This document shows, piece after piece, positions 9,185 to 17,478 of a stretch of 64,000 nucleotides of DNA. Each line of letters begins with the position of its first letter. Position 1 is the first letter of the stretch. The notes under the pieces were generated by a model, which ran no database searches, was not told the DNA's origin, and was given only the letters and a program-made list of their open reading frames with translations. Source of the DNA: Brevibacterium sp. UCMA 11754. GTDB lineage: Bacteria; Actinomycetota; Actinomycetes; Actinomycetales; Brevibacteriaceae. The stretch covers positions 1 to 64,000 of the forward strand of contig NZ_JACBOT010000001.1 in assembly GCF_021532275.1 (NCBI RefSeq). The letters run 5' to 3'. A program made the translations under genes and the position numbers.

Positions 9185-10351
9185 TCAGACCGTGACGGCG
9201 ACCTTTCCGACCATGAGCACCCGTGCGGTGCGGAACAGGGAAGTCGCCGCCACAGTCTTCTCCTCTTCATCCCAGACGGCCGCCGCGGTGACAGTGCCTG
9301 ACGGTGTGCCCAGGCGGACCTCGGGGCCGGGCACCGAATGCTCAGAACGGGCGATGATGGCGTGGACGATGGTACCGGGGATCTGCGCGGCCGCGGCCAG
9401 ACACATTGCCCCGGTACCCGGTACAGCCTTGTGGGTCTGGCCCATCGAGATCATGCGGACGACGACATCGGAATCTCTCGCGCCCAAGGTGGTGCCGTCG
9501 AGAAGGGTCGTCGGCTTCTGTGAGGTCACGACCGCGACCTTGGGTACGACCTGCGGAGCTTTCTCCGGAGTCTCGCACAAGCCCATTCGCACGGCCGCTT
9601 TGCGTCTCAGTTCCTCGATCATCAGCGTCGAGGGAACATTGGCGTCGATGGACTCCGGAGACTCATCGCCGTTGAGACTGATCGCTTCTGCGGGCACGAT
9701 GACGACGGGCAGCGACGCATCGACCATGGAGACGTCGACCATGCGTCCGTCGACATCGATCGACTCCGACGGCGCTCCCGTGGGCAGAATCCCCGAGGTG
9801 CGGCTGCCTGCCGGATCGGGGTAGATGAGTTCGATCGGTGCTCCGGTGCCGCTGACACCGGTGAGTTCGAAGTCTCCCGCGACCGCAGCCTGTCCATCGA
9901 CGACGGTGAGGCCGACGTCGACGAGCTTGTCCGTGTTCGTGTTGAACAGACGGAAGACGTGCCACCCATCCGCCGCGGAGACGATCTCGGCCAGCAGGGC
10001 GAAGGGCACGACACCCGAGGACAGATTTCCACAGTTGCCGGAATAGTCCACGACCGCCTCGGCGACATCGACCTGACCGAAGGTGTAGTCGAGGTCGACA
10101 CCTGTCCGCATCGAGGCGGACACCACCATCACCTTCGACAATGACGATATTCCACCACCCATGCCATCAAGCTGACGGCCGAAGGCGTCCGGGGAGCCGA
10201 GTGCGGAACAGAAGATCGCATCCCACGCCGAGGTGTCGCCGGCGGCTCCCGGGGCTGGCACCGTGTCCAGCTCGGGCAGGGAATCGGCACGGAAGTAGAG
10301 TCCTTTGCTCGTGCCTCCACGTACGAACGCGGCATCGATCCAGTCGGTCAT
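9185..10351 (-). CDS. PrpF-family isomerase/tautomerase
   Basis: 388-residue member of the PrpF family (diaminopimelate-epimerase fold), which includes methylaconitate isomerase, methylitaconate isomerase and 4-oxalomesaconate tautomerase. Family marks are RGGTSKGLYF at the N-terminus, DYSGNCGNLSSG near residue 95, and MGQTHKAVPGTGAMC near the C-terminus. Its ATG overlaps the TGA of the MFS gene (ATGA), so translation is probably coupled. Beside an aromatic-acid transporter and an aldehyde dehydrogenase, a tautomerase of ring-cleavage products is the likeliest role, but no ring-cleavage dioxygenase is adjacent, so the substrate is open. Confidence 0.82.
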   Translation of the reverse strand: MTDWIDAAFVRGGTSKGLYFRADSLPELDTVPAPGAAGDTSAWDAIFCSALGSPDAFGRQLDGMGGGISSLSKVMVVSASMRTGVDLDYTFGQVDVAEAVVDYSGNCGNLSSGVVPFALLAEIVSAADGWHVFRLFNTNTDKLVDVGLTVVDGQAAVAGDFELTGVSGTGAPIELIYPDPAGSRTSGILPTGAPSESIDVDGRMVDVSMVDASLPVVIVPAEAISLNGDESPESIDANVPSTLMIEELRRKAAVRMGLCETPEKAPQVVPKVAVVTSQKPTTLLDGTTLGARDSDVVVRMISMGQTHKAVPGTGAMCLAAAAQIPGTIVHAIIARSEHSVPGPEVRLGTPSGTVTAAAVWDEEEKTVAATSLFRTARVLMVGKVAVTV

Positions 10352-11607
10352 CGGCCTGCGGCGTCCACAGCCTTCGGAACGATGACCATCGCGGCGAAAC
10401 CGAGAACGGCGACGACAGCGAAGAGATAGAAGCCCCACGGATAGGCAATGCCTGCCGTGACGAGGGTGCCGGTGATGAACGGTCCGACGATGGCGCCGAT
10501 GCGGCCGACGGCCGAGGCCATGCCCAACGCCGTTCCGCGTGCGGTAGGCGGGTAGATCGCTGAGACGAAGGCATAGACGAGGACCTGGGCGGAGAAGACG
10601 AAGACACCGGTGATGAAGACGGCGATGTTGAGCAGGATCTGGCTCGTCATCGGGATGCTCAGTGCCGCGAGGAACACGGCCGCGAGGATGAACCACAGCA
10701 GCACGATCGGCTTGGTGCCGTGCTTGTCCGCAAGCCACCCGGCGATGACGAGGCCGACGACGGCGCCGACGTTCATCACGAACAGCATGACGAGGGAATC
10801 GGAGACCTCGTAGCCCGCATCGGCCATGATCTTCGGCAGCCAGGTGTTGAGTCCGTAGACGAGCAGCAGACCCATGAAGCTGGCGGCCCAGACGCCGATC
10901 GTGACCAGTTTGAACCGGCCGACGAACAATCCGGCCATGCCGGTCTTCGGAGCCACGGCAGTGGATTCCGCAGGTGCCTGCTTCGCCGCCTGAGCCTCGA
11001 CGAACTCCTGAGATTCCGGCAGCTTCCACCACAGCAGCGGGACGAGGACGAGTCCGGCGACGCCGCCGGCGATGAAGAGCAGGTGCCAGTTGTGCGAGTA
11101 GAAGACGGCGAGCAGGGAGATCGCCACGGCGCCGGCGTGGTAGCCGGTCATCGTCAGGGTCGTCGCTTTGCCGGTCTTGCCTGATTTGTTGTGCTCGCTG
11201 ATGTAGGCGAGGCAGCCGGGCATCACGGCACCCAGGGCAAGTCCGGCGATGAACCGGAAGGTCGTGAACAGGGCGACGTTCGGGGAGAACGCGACGAGAA
11301 TTGTGAAGAGGGAGAAGACGAGCACGCAGAAGATGATCGTGTAGCGGCGTCCGAAGCGGTCGGCGATCGGTCCCACCGCCGCAGCACCGAGGCCCACACC
11401 CACCAGGCTCAAGGTCGCGACGAGCGTCGCAGCCTCAGGAGTGAAGCCGATGGCGTTGGTCGCCAGGAGTTCGGGGATCACGGCTCCCAGCACGACGAGG
11501 TCGAATCCTTCGAGTGCGACGGCCAGCCAGCACAGGATCGCCGGCCAGCGGGTATCGCCGGCGCGGGCAGTGTTGGCAGCGCCAGGGGCTGCGGCAGGTG
11601 TGGACAT
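10348..11607 (-). CDS. MFS aromatic-acid:H+ symporter (AAHS type)
   Basis: 419-residue transporter with about 12 membrane helices. EGFDLVVLGAVIPEL in the first helix and DRFGRR in the loop between helices 2 and 3 are the marks of the PcaK/BenK-like aromatic acid:H+ symporters. Its place between an aldehyde dehydrogenase and a PrpF-type isomerase suggests import of the substrate of that pathway. It lies 66 bases after the dehydrogenase gene, with a tandem repeat in the gap, and overlaps the next gene by four bases. Confidence 0.85.
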   Translation of the reverse strand: MSTPAAAPGAANTARAGDTRWPAILCWLAVALEGFDLVVLGAVIPELLATNAIGFTPEAATLVATLSLVGVGLGAAAVGPIADRFGRRYTIIFCVLVFSLFTILVAFSPNVALFTTFRFIAGLALGAVMPGCLAYISEHNKSGKTGKATTLTMTGYHAGAVAISLLAVFYSHNWHLLFIAGGVAGLVLVPLLWWKLPESQEFVEAQAAKQAPAESTAVAPKTGMAGLFVGRFKLVTIGVWAASFMGLLLVYGLNTWLPKIMADAGYEVSDSLVMLFVMNVGAVVGLVIAGWLADKHGTKPIVLLWFILAAVFLAALSIPMTSQILLNIAVFITGVFVFSAQVLVYAFVSAIYPPTARGTALGMASAVGRIGAIVGPFITGTLVTAGIAYPWGFYLFAVVAVLGFAAMVIVPKAVDAAGR

Positions 11608-11636
11608 CAGTGTCTCCGGTCGTTCAGTAGGTCAGT

Positions 11637-11667
11637 GTGGTTGGACGGTCTTCGTGGTTGGACAGTC
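11637..11667. repeat. tandem 14-bp direct repeat in operon gap
   Basis: GTGGTTGGACGGTC and GTGGTTGGACAGTC (one difference) are spaced 17 bases start to start. They lie in the short gap between the aldehyde dehydrogenase and MFS genes. They could be a second regulator site or a slipped duplication. The GTGGT core resembles the arms of the inverted repeat at 13292-13317. Confidence 0.5.
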
Positions 11668-11673
11668 AGCAAA

Positions 11674-13137
11674 TCAGAAGGGGTACGGCGCGATCTGCGA
11701 GCGCATCGTGACCCACTGGGTTTCGGTGAAGGCCTCGATGTTGGCTTCGGCCCCACCGAAGCGGGATCCGTTGCCGGAGTCCTTCGTGCCGCCGAAGGGC
11801 ACATTGGCCTCATCGGAGACGGTCTGCTCATTGATGTGGACTTTGCCGGAGTCGACGAGGTCGGCCAGTTCGATGGCCATGCCCACATCACCGAGGATGC
11901 CCACCGACAGCCCGTATTCACTGGCGTTGATCAGTTCCGCGGCCTCCTCAAGAGTCGAGAAACGACTCACGGGCGCCACCGGTCCGAAGATCTCCTGCGT
12001 CCAAGCTGGGTTCGAGGGGCTGAGGTCAGCCAATACCGTCGGCGGCACGAATGCTCCTTCACCGGTTCCTCCGGCGACGAGTCGTGCACCGTCGGCCTGG
12101 GCCTTGTCGATGATGTCGCGGACGTGCGTCCGCTGTTTGTCGTCGATGATCGGCCCCAGCGCGACCTCCTCAGTGGCGGGATTGCCTACGGGCAGGTTCC
12201 TGGCGCGCTCGGCCAGCTGTTCGACGTATTCGTCGTAGATGGACTCGTGGACAAGGTGGCGCCCGGTGGTCATGCAGATCTGTCCCTGGTGCATCCATGA
12301 GCCGAATGCCCCCGCCGAGGTGGCCGGACCGACCTCTGCCCCGGGGAGGACGACGAGTGCGTTGTTTCCACCCAGTTCCAGGTGGCAGCGCTTGAGGAGG
12401 CGTCCGGCGGATTCGCCGACCTTGCGTCCGGCTGCGGTCGATCCGGTGAAGGAGATGACCGATACCTCAGGGGCGGAGACCACTGCTTCGCCGGCTTCCC
12501 GGCCTCCGGGCAGCACCTGCAGGAGCCCCTCGGGAAGCCCCGCCTCGGCGAAGATCCGGGCCAGACTCACGCCGCCGCAGACCGCGGTGCGTGGGTCCGG
12601 TTTGAGCAGCACCGCATTTCCCAGGGCCAGCGCCGGTGCGACCGAGCGGATGGAGAGGATGAGTGGGAAGTTGAACGGTGCGATGACCGAGACGACCCCG
12701 GCGGGCACCCGGCGGGAGAACGACCAGCGGGGCTCGTTCGAGGTCAGGACCTGTCCTTTGGGGTGGCTGGGCAGGGCGGAGGATTCGTAGCAGATCTGCT
12801 CGGCGGAGCTGACTTCCAGCCCGGCCTTGGCCGGAATCCCACCTGATTCGCGGATGATCCAGCCGGAGATCTCCTCGGCGTGCTCGGCCCACAGTGCGCC
12901 GGCCCGGCGGAGGACAGCGGCACGCTCGGCAGGTGGCGTCTTCGCCCACTCCTTCTGTGCTGCGGCCGCGCGGGTGGCGGCCGCATTCACGTCATCGGCG
13001 TTCGCAGCGCCCAAGCGCCCCAAGGTCTGACCTGTTGCGGGTTCGATGACGTCATAGGAGGCGTCTGCGCCGTTCGTCCACGCGCCGGTGAAGATCTTGC
13101 CGTGCCACTGGGTGCCTAGGAAACTGTTCTCGCTCAT
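11674..13137 (-). CDS. NAD(P)+ aldehyde dehydrogenase, benzaldehyde-dehydrogenase-like
   Basis: 487-residue aldehyde dehydrogenase oxidising an (aromatic) aldehyde to the acid. Visible are APFNFPLILSIRSVAPALA, FTGSTAAGRKVGE, the general-base Glu in HLELGGNNA (about 257) and the catalytic Cys in HQGQICMTTGR (about 287). I start it at MSENSFLG (13137), which has GGGGAGAA just upstream; the frame continues upstream without that support. Divergent from the IclR gene and followed by the aromatic-acid transporter, so it probably forms an inducible aromatic-aldehyde catabolic operon with the two genes downstream. Confidence 0.88.
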   Translation of the reverse strand: MSENSFLGTQWHGKIFTGAWTNGADASYDVIEPATGQTLGRLGAANADDVNAAATRAAAAQKEWAKTPPAERAAVLRRAGALWAEHAEEISGWIIRESGGIPAKAGLEVSSAEQICYESSALPSHPKGQVLTSNEPRWSFSRRVPAGVVSVIAPFNFPLILSIRSVAPALALGNAVLLKPDPRTAVCGGVSLARIFAEAGLPEGLLQVLPGGREAGEAVVSAPEVSVISFTGSTAAGRKVGESAGRLLKRCHLELGGNNALVVLPGAEVGPATSAGAFGSWMHQGQICMTTGRHLVHESIYDEYVEQLAERARNLPVGNPATEEVALGPIIDDKQRTHVRDIIDKAQADGARLVAGGTGEGAFVPPTVLADLSPSNPAWTQEIFGPVAPVSRFSTLEEAAELINASEYGLSVGILGDVGMAIELADLVDSGKVHINEQTVSDEANVPFGGTKDSGNGSRFGGAEANIEAFTETQWVTMRSQIAPYPF

Positions 13138-13291
13138 GTCGTTCTCCCCTATTCCTGCTCTGGTCGGGTTGTGACGGTGTTGACGTCGGTGAAGGGCGGT
13201 CAGGGCCCCGGCTGCCGCTCCTTCGAGGTCGGCCTTTTCGGGCACAGGTGATGCACATGACAGCCACGCTTACCGGCCACAATAGTGATGC

Positions 13292-13317
13292 GGACCACGA
13301 GGAGCCATCGGTGGTCC
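13292..13317. promoter_or_regulatory. inverted repeat, candidate IclR operator
   Basis: GGACCAC and GTGGTCC are perfect 7-bp arms separated by 12 bases, 43 bases before the iclR start and within the divergent aldehyde dehydrogenase/iclR gap. Spacing and placement suit a dimeric regulator bound near its own promoter. Function is inferred. Confidence 0.55.
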
Positions 13318-13359
13318 ATTGATTGAGAATACGGGTGCGCTGGAGATACGATTGCGGAC

Positions 13360-14133
13360 ATGGCGAACTCTCAATCGGGCGATTCCATGATCGATCGACT
13401 GGTCCGGGTCCTCGGTTCGTTCGACCCCGATCATCAGAGCCTGAGCACCGACGAGCTCTCCGCGCGAGCGGCATTGCCGAAGTCCACGGCCTATCGGCTG
13501 ATCAACGACATGATGCGGCACAATCTGCTGCAGCGCGACCCCGGCGGACGGCTGCGAATCGGCGTGGGAATGTGGGAGCTGTCGAACCGTGCCTCCGACG
13601 CCGTCGATCTCGCGACCGTGGCCAGACCGCACATGATGGCCGTCCACGATTTCGTCGGCGAGAACACCCAGCTGGGAATCCTGCGCGAACGCGAGGTCCT
13701 CATCATCGAGAGGATGTCGAAGCCGACTGCGGTCATCCACCGCTCGAAGACAGCGGGGAGACTCCCTGCGCATGCATCCTCGTGTGGGCTGGTGCTGCTC
13801 GCCCACGCCCCCAAGCACGTGCGGGAGGCCTACCTGCGCGGACCGCTGGCCGCAATCACCGAGAAGACGACGACCGATCCGGCGCTGCTGCGCAAGATGC
13901 TGGCCACGATCCGGACCTATCACTTCGCAGAGCTTGCCGGACATATCGATGACGGCACCACCGGTATTGCAGTTCCCGTCTTCGACAGTCATGGGCTGAC
14001 GATCGCCGGCATCGGCGTCGTCGTCGACTCCGAACACCATGTGGGCGGGCCGGCGATCATGCAGGCCCTGCGCGCCGCCTCGGCGGGGATCACGAAGGAT
14101 CTCGAGGCTCAGGGCAAGTCCGTGGTGGACTGA
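13360..14133 (+). CDS. IclR-family transcriptional regulator
   Basis: 257-residue regulator. A winged helix lies near residues 10-65 (LSTDELSARAALPKSTAYRLINDM) and a GAF-like effector domain follows, with the conserved RLPAHASSCGLVLLA segment. IclR proteins in this position usually control a divergent catabolic operon, here the aldehyde dehydrogenase-transporter-PrpF set. An inverted repeat between the genes is a likely binding site. The effector is probably the pathway substrate or an intermediate. Confidence 0.88.
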   Translation: MANSQSGDSMIDRLVRVLGSFDPDHQSLSTDELSARAALPKSTAYRLINDMMRHNLLQRDPGGRLRIGVGMWELSNRASDAVDLATVARPHMMAVHDFVGENTQLGILREREVLIIERMSKPTAVIHRSKTAGRLPAHASSCGLVLLAHAPKHVREAYLRGPLAAITEKTTTDPALLRKMLATIRTYHFAELAGHIDDGTTGIAVPVFDSHGLTIAGIGVVVDSEHHVGGPAIMQALRAASAGITKDLEAQGKSVVD

Positions 14134-14158
14134 TGAGAGTCAGCACCCGAGCACCGAC

Positions 14159-14545
14159 TCAGACTGCAATGCCGATGAGCAAAGACGCGACCGCCAACAG
14201 AGGCAGGAGTCCCTGCTTGATCGCCGAGGCAGCGAGGCTCGGTGACGAGGCCACGAGCACCAAGGCCGCCGCCAGCATCGAGCCGACGCCGGTGAACACG
14301 AGAGTCAGGCCGATGATCGGCGCGCCCGCAAGGCAGACGATGATGCCGATGAATACTGCAAGGGCGAGGAAGAGATTGTAGAAGCCCTGGTTGAAGGCCA
14401 TCGACTTCGTGGCCCCGGCTTCCTCCTCGCTGGTACCGAATGTCGCTCGAGCACGCGGACTCATCCAGGCAATCGATTCCAGATAGAAGATGAAGACGTG
14501 CAGAGCCGCCGCGAGACCGGCGAGAACGAGCCCGAGGATCGTCAT
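14159..14545 (-). CDS. DUF1304-family membrane protein
   Basis: 128-residue integral membrane protein with about four helices and no soluble domain. The sequence pattern LEHVYIFYLE-like (here HVFIFYLESIAW), NQGFYNLFLA and a Gly-rich third helix matches the DUF1304 family, whose function is not established. Its start ATG overlaps the stop of the DUF2277 gene by four bases, so the two are co-translated. It converges on iclR. Confidence 0.8.
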   Translation of the reverse strand: MTILGLVLAGLAAALHVFIFYLESIAWMSPRARATFGTSEEEAGATKSMAFNQGFYNLFLALAVFIGIIVCLAGAPIIGLTLVFTGVGSMLAAALVLVASSPSLAASAIKQGLLPLLAVASLLIGIAV

Positions 14546-14805
14546 GCGCGGGCTTCGTATCTGGCTCGTCGCTTCTCGGCCTCGACCTCACGGTTCTTCG
14601 GCGGAGCAGTGGTCACCAATGCGTCGAGGAGATGCTGAGTCGTGTGAGCGATCTCGTCGACGGCTGCCTCGAAGGCCTCCGCATTGGCCTGGGAGGGCTT
14701 CGTCGTGCCCGCGATCTTGCGCACGTACTGCAGTGCTGCGGCGTGCACTTCGTCCGAGGTCGCGTGGGGTTCGAAGTTATGAAGGGTTCTGATGTTCCTG
14801 CACAT
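14542..14805 (-). CDS. DUF2277-family small protein
   Basis: 87-residue soluble protein beginning MCRNIRTLHNFEPHAT with EVHAAALQYVRKIAGTTKPS following, which is the recognisable pattern of the DUF2277 family (actinobacterial, function unknown). Its last bases overlap the DUF1304 start (ATGA). The C-terminus is charged and helical. First gene of a two-gene operon. Confidence 0.82.
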   Translation of the reverse strand: MCRNIRTLHNFEPHATSDEVHAAALQYVRKIAGTTKPSQANAEAFEAAVDEIAHTTQHLLDALVTTAPPKNREVEAEKRRARYEARA

Positions 14806-14917
14806 GTTCCAAAGGTACGCCGCGGGACTGACACGGGATAGGGGTCCGCCCCCGATAGACTTGTCGGGCGCCCCCTCAGCAGCCCAGCTCCCTCAATAGA
14901 CCCAGCCATGGAGAACG

Positions 14918-15661
14918 ATGTCCGATCGAATCCCATCCTCGAACATGGCGCTGACTCCTGGCCAAGTGGCGAGCGTGCGAGCCCTGCGGCGCGACTTCTC
15001 CAGGCTGCTCATGGAACACCGCTTCGTCATCGACGAGCTGCTGACCAAGATCTCCATCCTCAGCGAAGAGTCCTCCCACACACGCAGCTACAACCCGATC
15101 GAACACATCACCTCACGAGTGAAATCACCTCGGAGTCTGCTCGAGAAGGTCAATCGCCGTGAGCTTCCCCTCGACCTCGATGTCATCCGCACGAAGATCA
15201 CCGACATCGCGGGCATCCGCATCACCTGCACCTTCATCGCCGACACCTATCATGTGCTCGAGATGCTGACCTCGCAGAATGATGTTCGGGTCGTGGAGAT
15301 CAAGGACTACATCGCCCACCCGAAGCCCAACGGCTACAAGAGCCTGCATGCGATCCTCGAGGTGCCCGTGTTCCTCAGCGGCGGCCCGACCCCGGTGATC
15401 TGCGAGGTCCAGATCCGCACCATCGCCATGGATTTCTGGGCCAGTCTGGAACACAAGATCCACTACAAGTTCGCAGGCGAAGTTCCCGATCGGCTCGTCG
15501 AGGAACTCACTCGGGCCGCCGAGGTGGCCGGCCAGCTCGATCGCAAAATGGAACAGCTGCACACCGAGGTCCACGACGGTGAACCCGACGGCTCGGCCAG
15601 CGAGGACTTCGATGACGAGGCGATGCGCACCCTGTGGGAGCTGAGCAGGCGCGAGGCCTGA
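14918..15661 (+). CDS. small alarmone synthetase (RelA/SpoT domain, RelQ/RelP type)
   Basis: 247-residue single-domain (p)ppGpp synthetase, making alarmone from ATP plus GDP/GTP in the stringent response. The synthetase domain shows the family segments RVKSPRSLLEKV, DIAGIRITCTFIADTYHV, KPNGYKSLHAILEVPVF and EVQIRTIAMDFWASLEHKI. There is no HD hydrolase domain and no TGS/ACT regulatory tail, which fits the small-synthetase class. A helical acidic tail may support oligomer formation. GGAGA precedes the ATG at a short distance of three bases; another in-frame ATG at 14945 has no ribosome site. Confidence 0.88.
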   Translation: MSDRIPSSNMALTPGQVASVRALRRDFSRLLMEHRFVIDELLTKISILSEESSHTRSYNPIEHITSRVKSPRSLLEKVNRRELPLDLDVIRTKITDIAGIRITCTFIADTYHVLEMLTSQNDVRVVEIKDYIAHPKPNGYKSLHAILEVPVFLSGGPTPVICEVQIRTIAMDFWASLEHKIHYKFAGEVPDRLVEELTRAAEVAGQLDRKMEQLHTEVHDGEPDGSASEDFDDEAMRTLWELSRREA

Positions 15662-15678
15662 GGCCCGGGACCCGAGAC

Positions 15679-16242
15679 CTACGGCTGCTTCGGGCGAAAT
15701 CTGCGAAACCAAGCGTCTTTGTTGGCTTCATCCTCTGCGATGAGCTCCCAATAGACGCGCCTGCCTCCGGGAACATCGAAGATACGCGTGCCGTCGCCGA
15801 GGAAGATGGGCGCGACGAAGACCTGCATCTCGTCGATGAGGTCAACCTCGAGCGCCTGCCTGCCGATATCGGCGCTGATGATCTGGATGTCACGATCACC
15901 GGCGATGGCCTGTGCCCGGTCGACCACCTCGGCGATTGAGCAATTCAGGGCTGTGATCGTCGTGTCCTCGGCGAGCTCCTCGGGACGATGGGTGAGGATG
16001 AACTCGGTGCCCTCCCACGCTCCGCCGTAGGCTTCGGAGGTCATCTCGTCGCGCTCCGCCGCCTGTGCCTTGGCCGCGTCGTAACCGCGGCGGCCGGAGA
16101 TGATGATGGCGACCTGCGATGCGAGGTCCTCGACGGTGCCATCTGAGAGCGAACCGAGCCCGGCCATCCAGGACATGTCGTGATTCGGGCCGGTGATGAA
16201 CCCGTCGAGTGAACTCGTGAAACCCCACGTGACTCTTGCCAT
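15679..16242 (-). CDS. dihydrofolate-reductase-like protein (RibD C-terminal fold)
   Basis: 187-residue cytoplasmic protein of the RibD_C/DHFR-like superfamily. It begins MARVTWGFTSSLDGFITGPN and has ISGRRGYDAA and a QIISADIGRQALEVDLIDEMQVFVAPIFLGDGTRIF segment, the standard pattern for these NADPH-binding proteins. Most such stand-alone members in actinobacteria have no proven substrate, so no specific reductase is claimed. It converges on the alarmone synthetase gene. Confidence 0.78.
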   Translation of the reverse strand: MARVTWGFTSSLDGFITGPNHDMSWMAGLGSLSDGTVEDLASQVAIIISGRRGYDAAKAQAAERDEMTSEAYGGAWEGTEFILTHRPEELAEDTTITALNCSIAEVVDRAQAIAGDRDIQIISADIGRQALEVDLIDEMQVFVAPIFLGDGTRIFDVPGGRRVYWELIAEDEANKDAWFRRFRPKQP

Positions 16243-16394
16243 CGCTCCTCCTTGAACAGTCGGTGCAATCAGTATGACGATCTTTGGGTCACGCTGCTAT
16301 GGCTCGTGTCGAAATTTGCTGCTAGGTTCCCAATTGAAGAGGGCCAGCTTCACAGGTAGGCCGGTGGAGAACCCGACTCAGGAGTGTCCTTGGA

Positions 16395-16423
16395 TTGACA
16401 ACTCCCCTGCCAAGTGTTCAATT
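16395..16423 (+). promoter_or_regulatory. candidate promoter of the AbiE-like operon
   Basis: TTGACA, 17 bases, then TCAATT matches a sigma-70-like promoter. The expected transcript start falls near 16430, about 20 bases before the first plausible start codon. Its -10 box overlaps the first TGTTCA half-site of the operator described next. Confidence 0.5.
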
Positions 16424-16469
16424 TTTTCAGATGTTCAAGTATCCATGAACATATGGATGTGACTGAACA
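16415..16469. promoter_or_regulatory. four-half-site nested inverted repeat (candidate autoregulatory operator)
   Basis: TGTTCA occurs at 16415 and 16432 and its complement TGAACA at 16446 and 16464. The inner pair is centred at 16441.5 and the outer at 16442, so the four sites form one nearly symmetric array. It covers the -10 box, transcript start and start codon of the AbiEi-like gene. AbiEi antitoxins are known to repress their own operon by binding inverted repeats, so this is a strong operator candidate. Confidence 0.65.
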
Positions 16470-17478
16470 TCGGAATCAAGATGCGCCCGCGTTCATCGAG
16501 CGGGCTGTCAGTCATCTCGCTGCGTTGGGCATGCGTGTCGGGTGGTCCGGTCATGCGGACGAATACGGGCAAGCCGTTTCAGGAACACTGACGATCCACA
16601 ACGGGGGACGACCTCACAAGTTCTCAGCAATTGCGAGCCCTTCGAACACAAAAGCAGACGTCGCCATGTTCCCTCATGATCGAGACACGGTCCTGATTTC
16701 AGAGCGAATAACGCAAGCACGTGCGCAGCAGCTCGAAGACCGGGGGTGGGGAGGTTACGTGGACTCCTCGGGCAATGCTTCACTGCGCGGAGAGGGCTTG
16801 GTCATTGAAATCACGGGCCAACGCAATGGTGATTCGGCTCAGCAGGCTGCGACTACAGCACCGTTCACCCGCGCGGGGCTACCCGTGACGTTCTCACTTC
16901 TTGCCGCCAACGAGCATTTCGGCAGCACGCCCACTCAGCGAGCCCTTGCTGACAGTTCTGGAGCTTCCTTGGGAACGGTCAACCGTGTGATCAGGGCACT
17001 TCGCGAGCGCACTCCGTCGTTTCTGGACGGAAAGCACAATGAGCTGTTGAGAAGATCCACTTTGGAACACGAATGGATCTCAGCCTACTCAGCGATGCAG
17101 CCCACCGTCTGGCCCGAAGAACGTTTTACCAGCGACATCTGGAAGAAGCCCTCAGATCTGCTCGACGTGTCTCTTCCAACGGCTGCACTATTCGGCTCGG
17201 AAATCGCCGCCGCCCGCCTCGGCGCACCGATTCGGCCAGCATCCGTGCTCATCCACCTCGGCGGCAACGCCAGCGACCGGCGCGAGCTGATCCGACAGGG
17301 GAGACTCCGCAGAGACGAGCGCGGGATGATCCGAATCCGGCCTGCTATCTGGAAAAACCCACCGGCGCCGTCGCTCGATCAGACGGCTCCTCGCCTCCTT
17401 GTTCGCGCCGATCTGCTGCTCGAAGACGATCCGCGTGTCGACGAGATCAGAACTCAGTTCTTCGGTGACGACCGTTGA
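16453..17478 (+). CDS. AbiEi-family type IV antitoxin / autoregulator
   Basis: About 341 residues from ATG 16453 (the frame also has an upstream GTG at 16414). The N-terminal half has a restriction-endonuclease-like pattern (GWGGYVDSSGNASLRGEGLVIEITG). A central helix-turn-helix (TQRALADSSGASLGTVNRVIRALRE) follows, and the C-terminus ends LLVRADLLLEDDPRVDEIRTQ, all seen in AbiEi-family proteins. It directly precedes a nucleotidyltransferase toxin gene, with a 4-base stop/start overlap. Likely role: neutralises the toxin at the phenotype level and represses the operon through the TGTTCA array. No Shine-Dalgarno site is evident. Base composition is lower in GC than the flanks, hinting at horizontal transfer. 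Confidence 0.78.
   Translation: MDVTEHRNQDAPAFIERAVSHLAALGMRVGWSGHADEYGQAVSGTLTIHNGGRPHKFSAIASPSNTKADVAMFPHDRDTVLISERITQARAQQLEDRGWGGYVDSSGNASLRGEGLVIEITGQRNGDSAQQAATTAPFTRAGLPVTFSLLAANEHFGSTPTQRALADSSGASLGTVNRVIRALRERTPSFLDGKHNELLRRSTLEHEWISAYSAMQPTVWPEERFTSDIWKKPSDLLDVSLPTAALFGSEIAAARLGAPIRPASVLIHLGGNASDRRELIRQGRLRRDERGMIRIRPAIWKNPPAPSLDQTAPRLLVRADLLLEDDPRVDEIRTQFFGDDR

Noticed and set aside
11191-12300. Long open frames on the plus strand antisense to the MFS and aldehyde dehydrogenase genes
   Set aside because: Reverse strand of strongly coding, high-GC genes; no ribosome site, no family pattern, composition rich in Arg/Gly typical of shadows.
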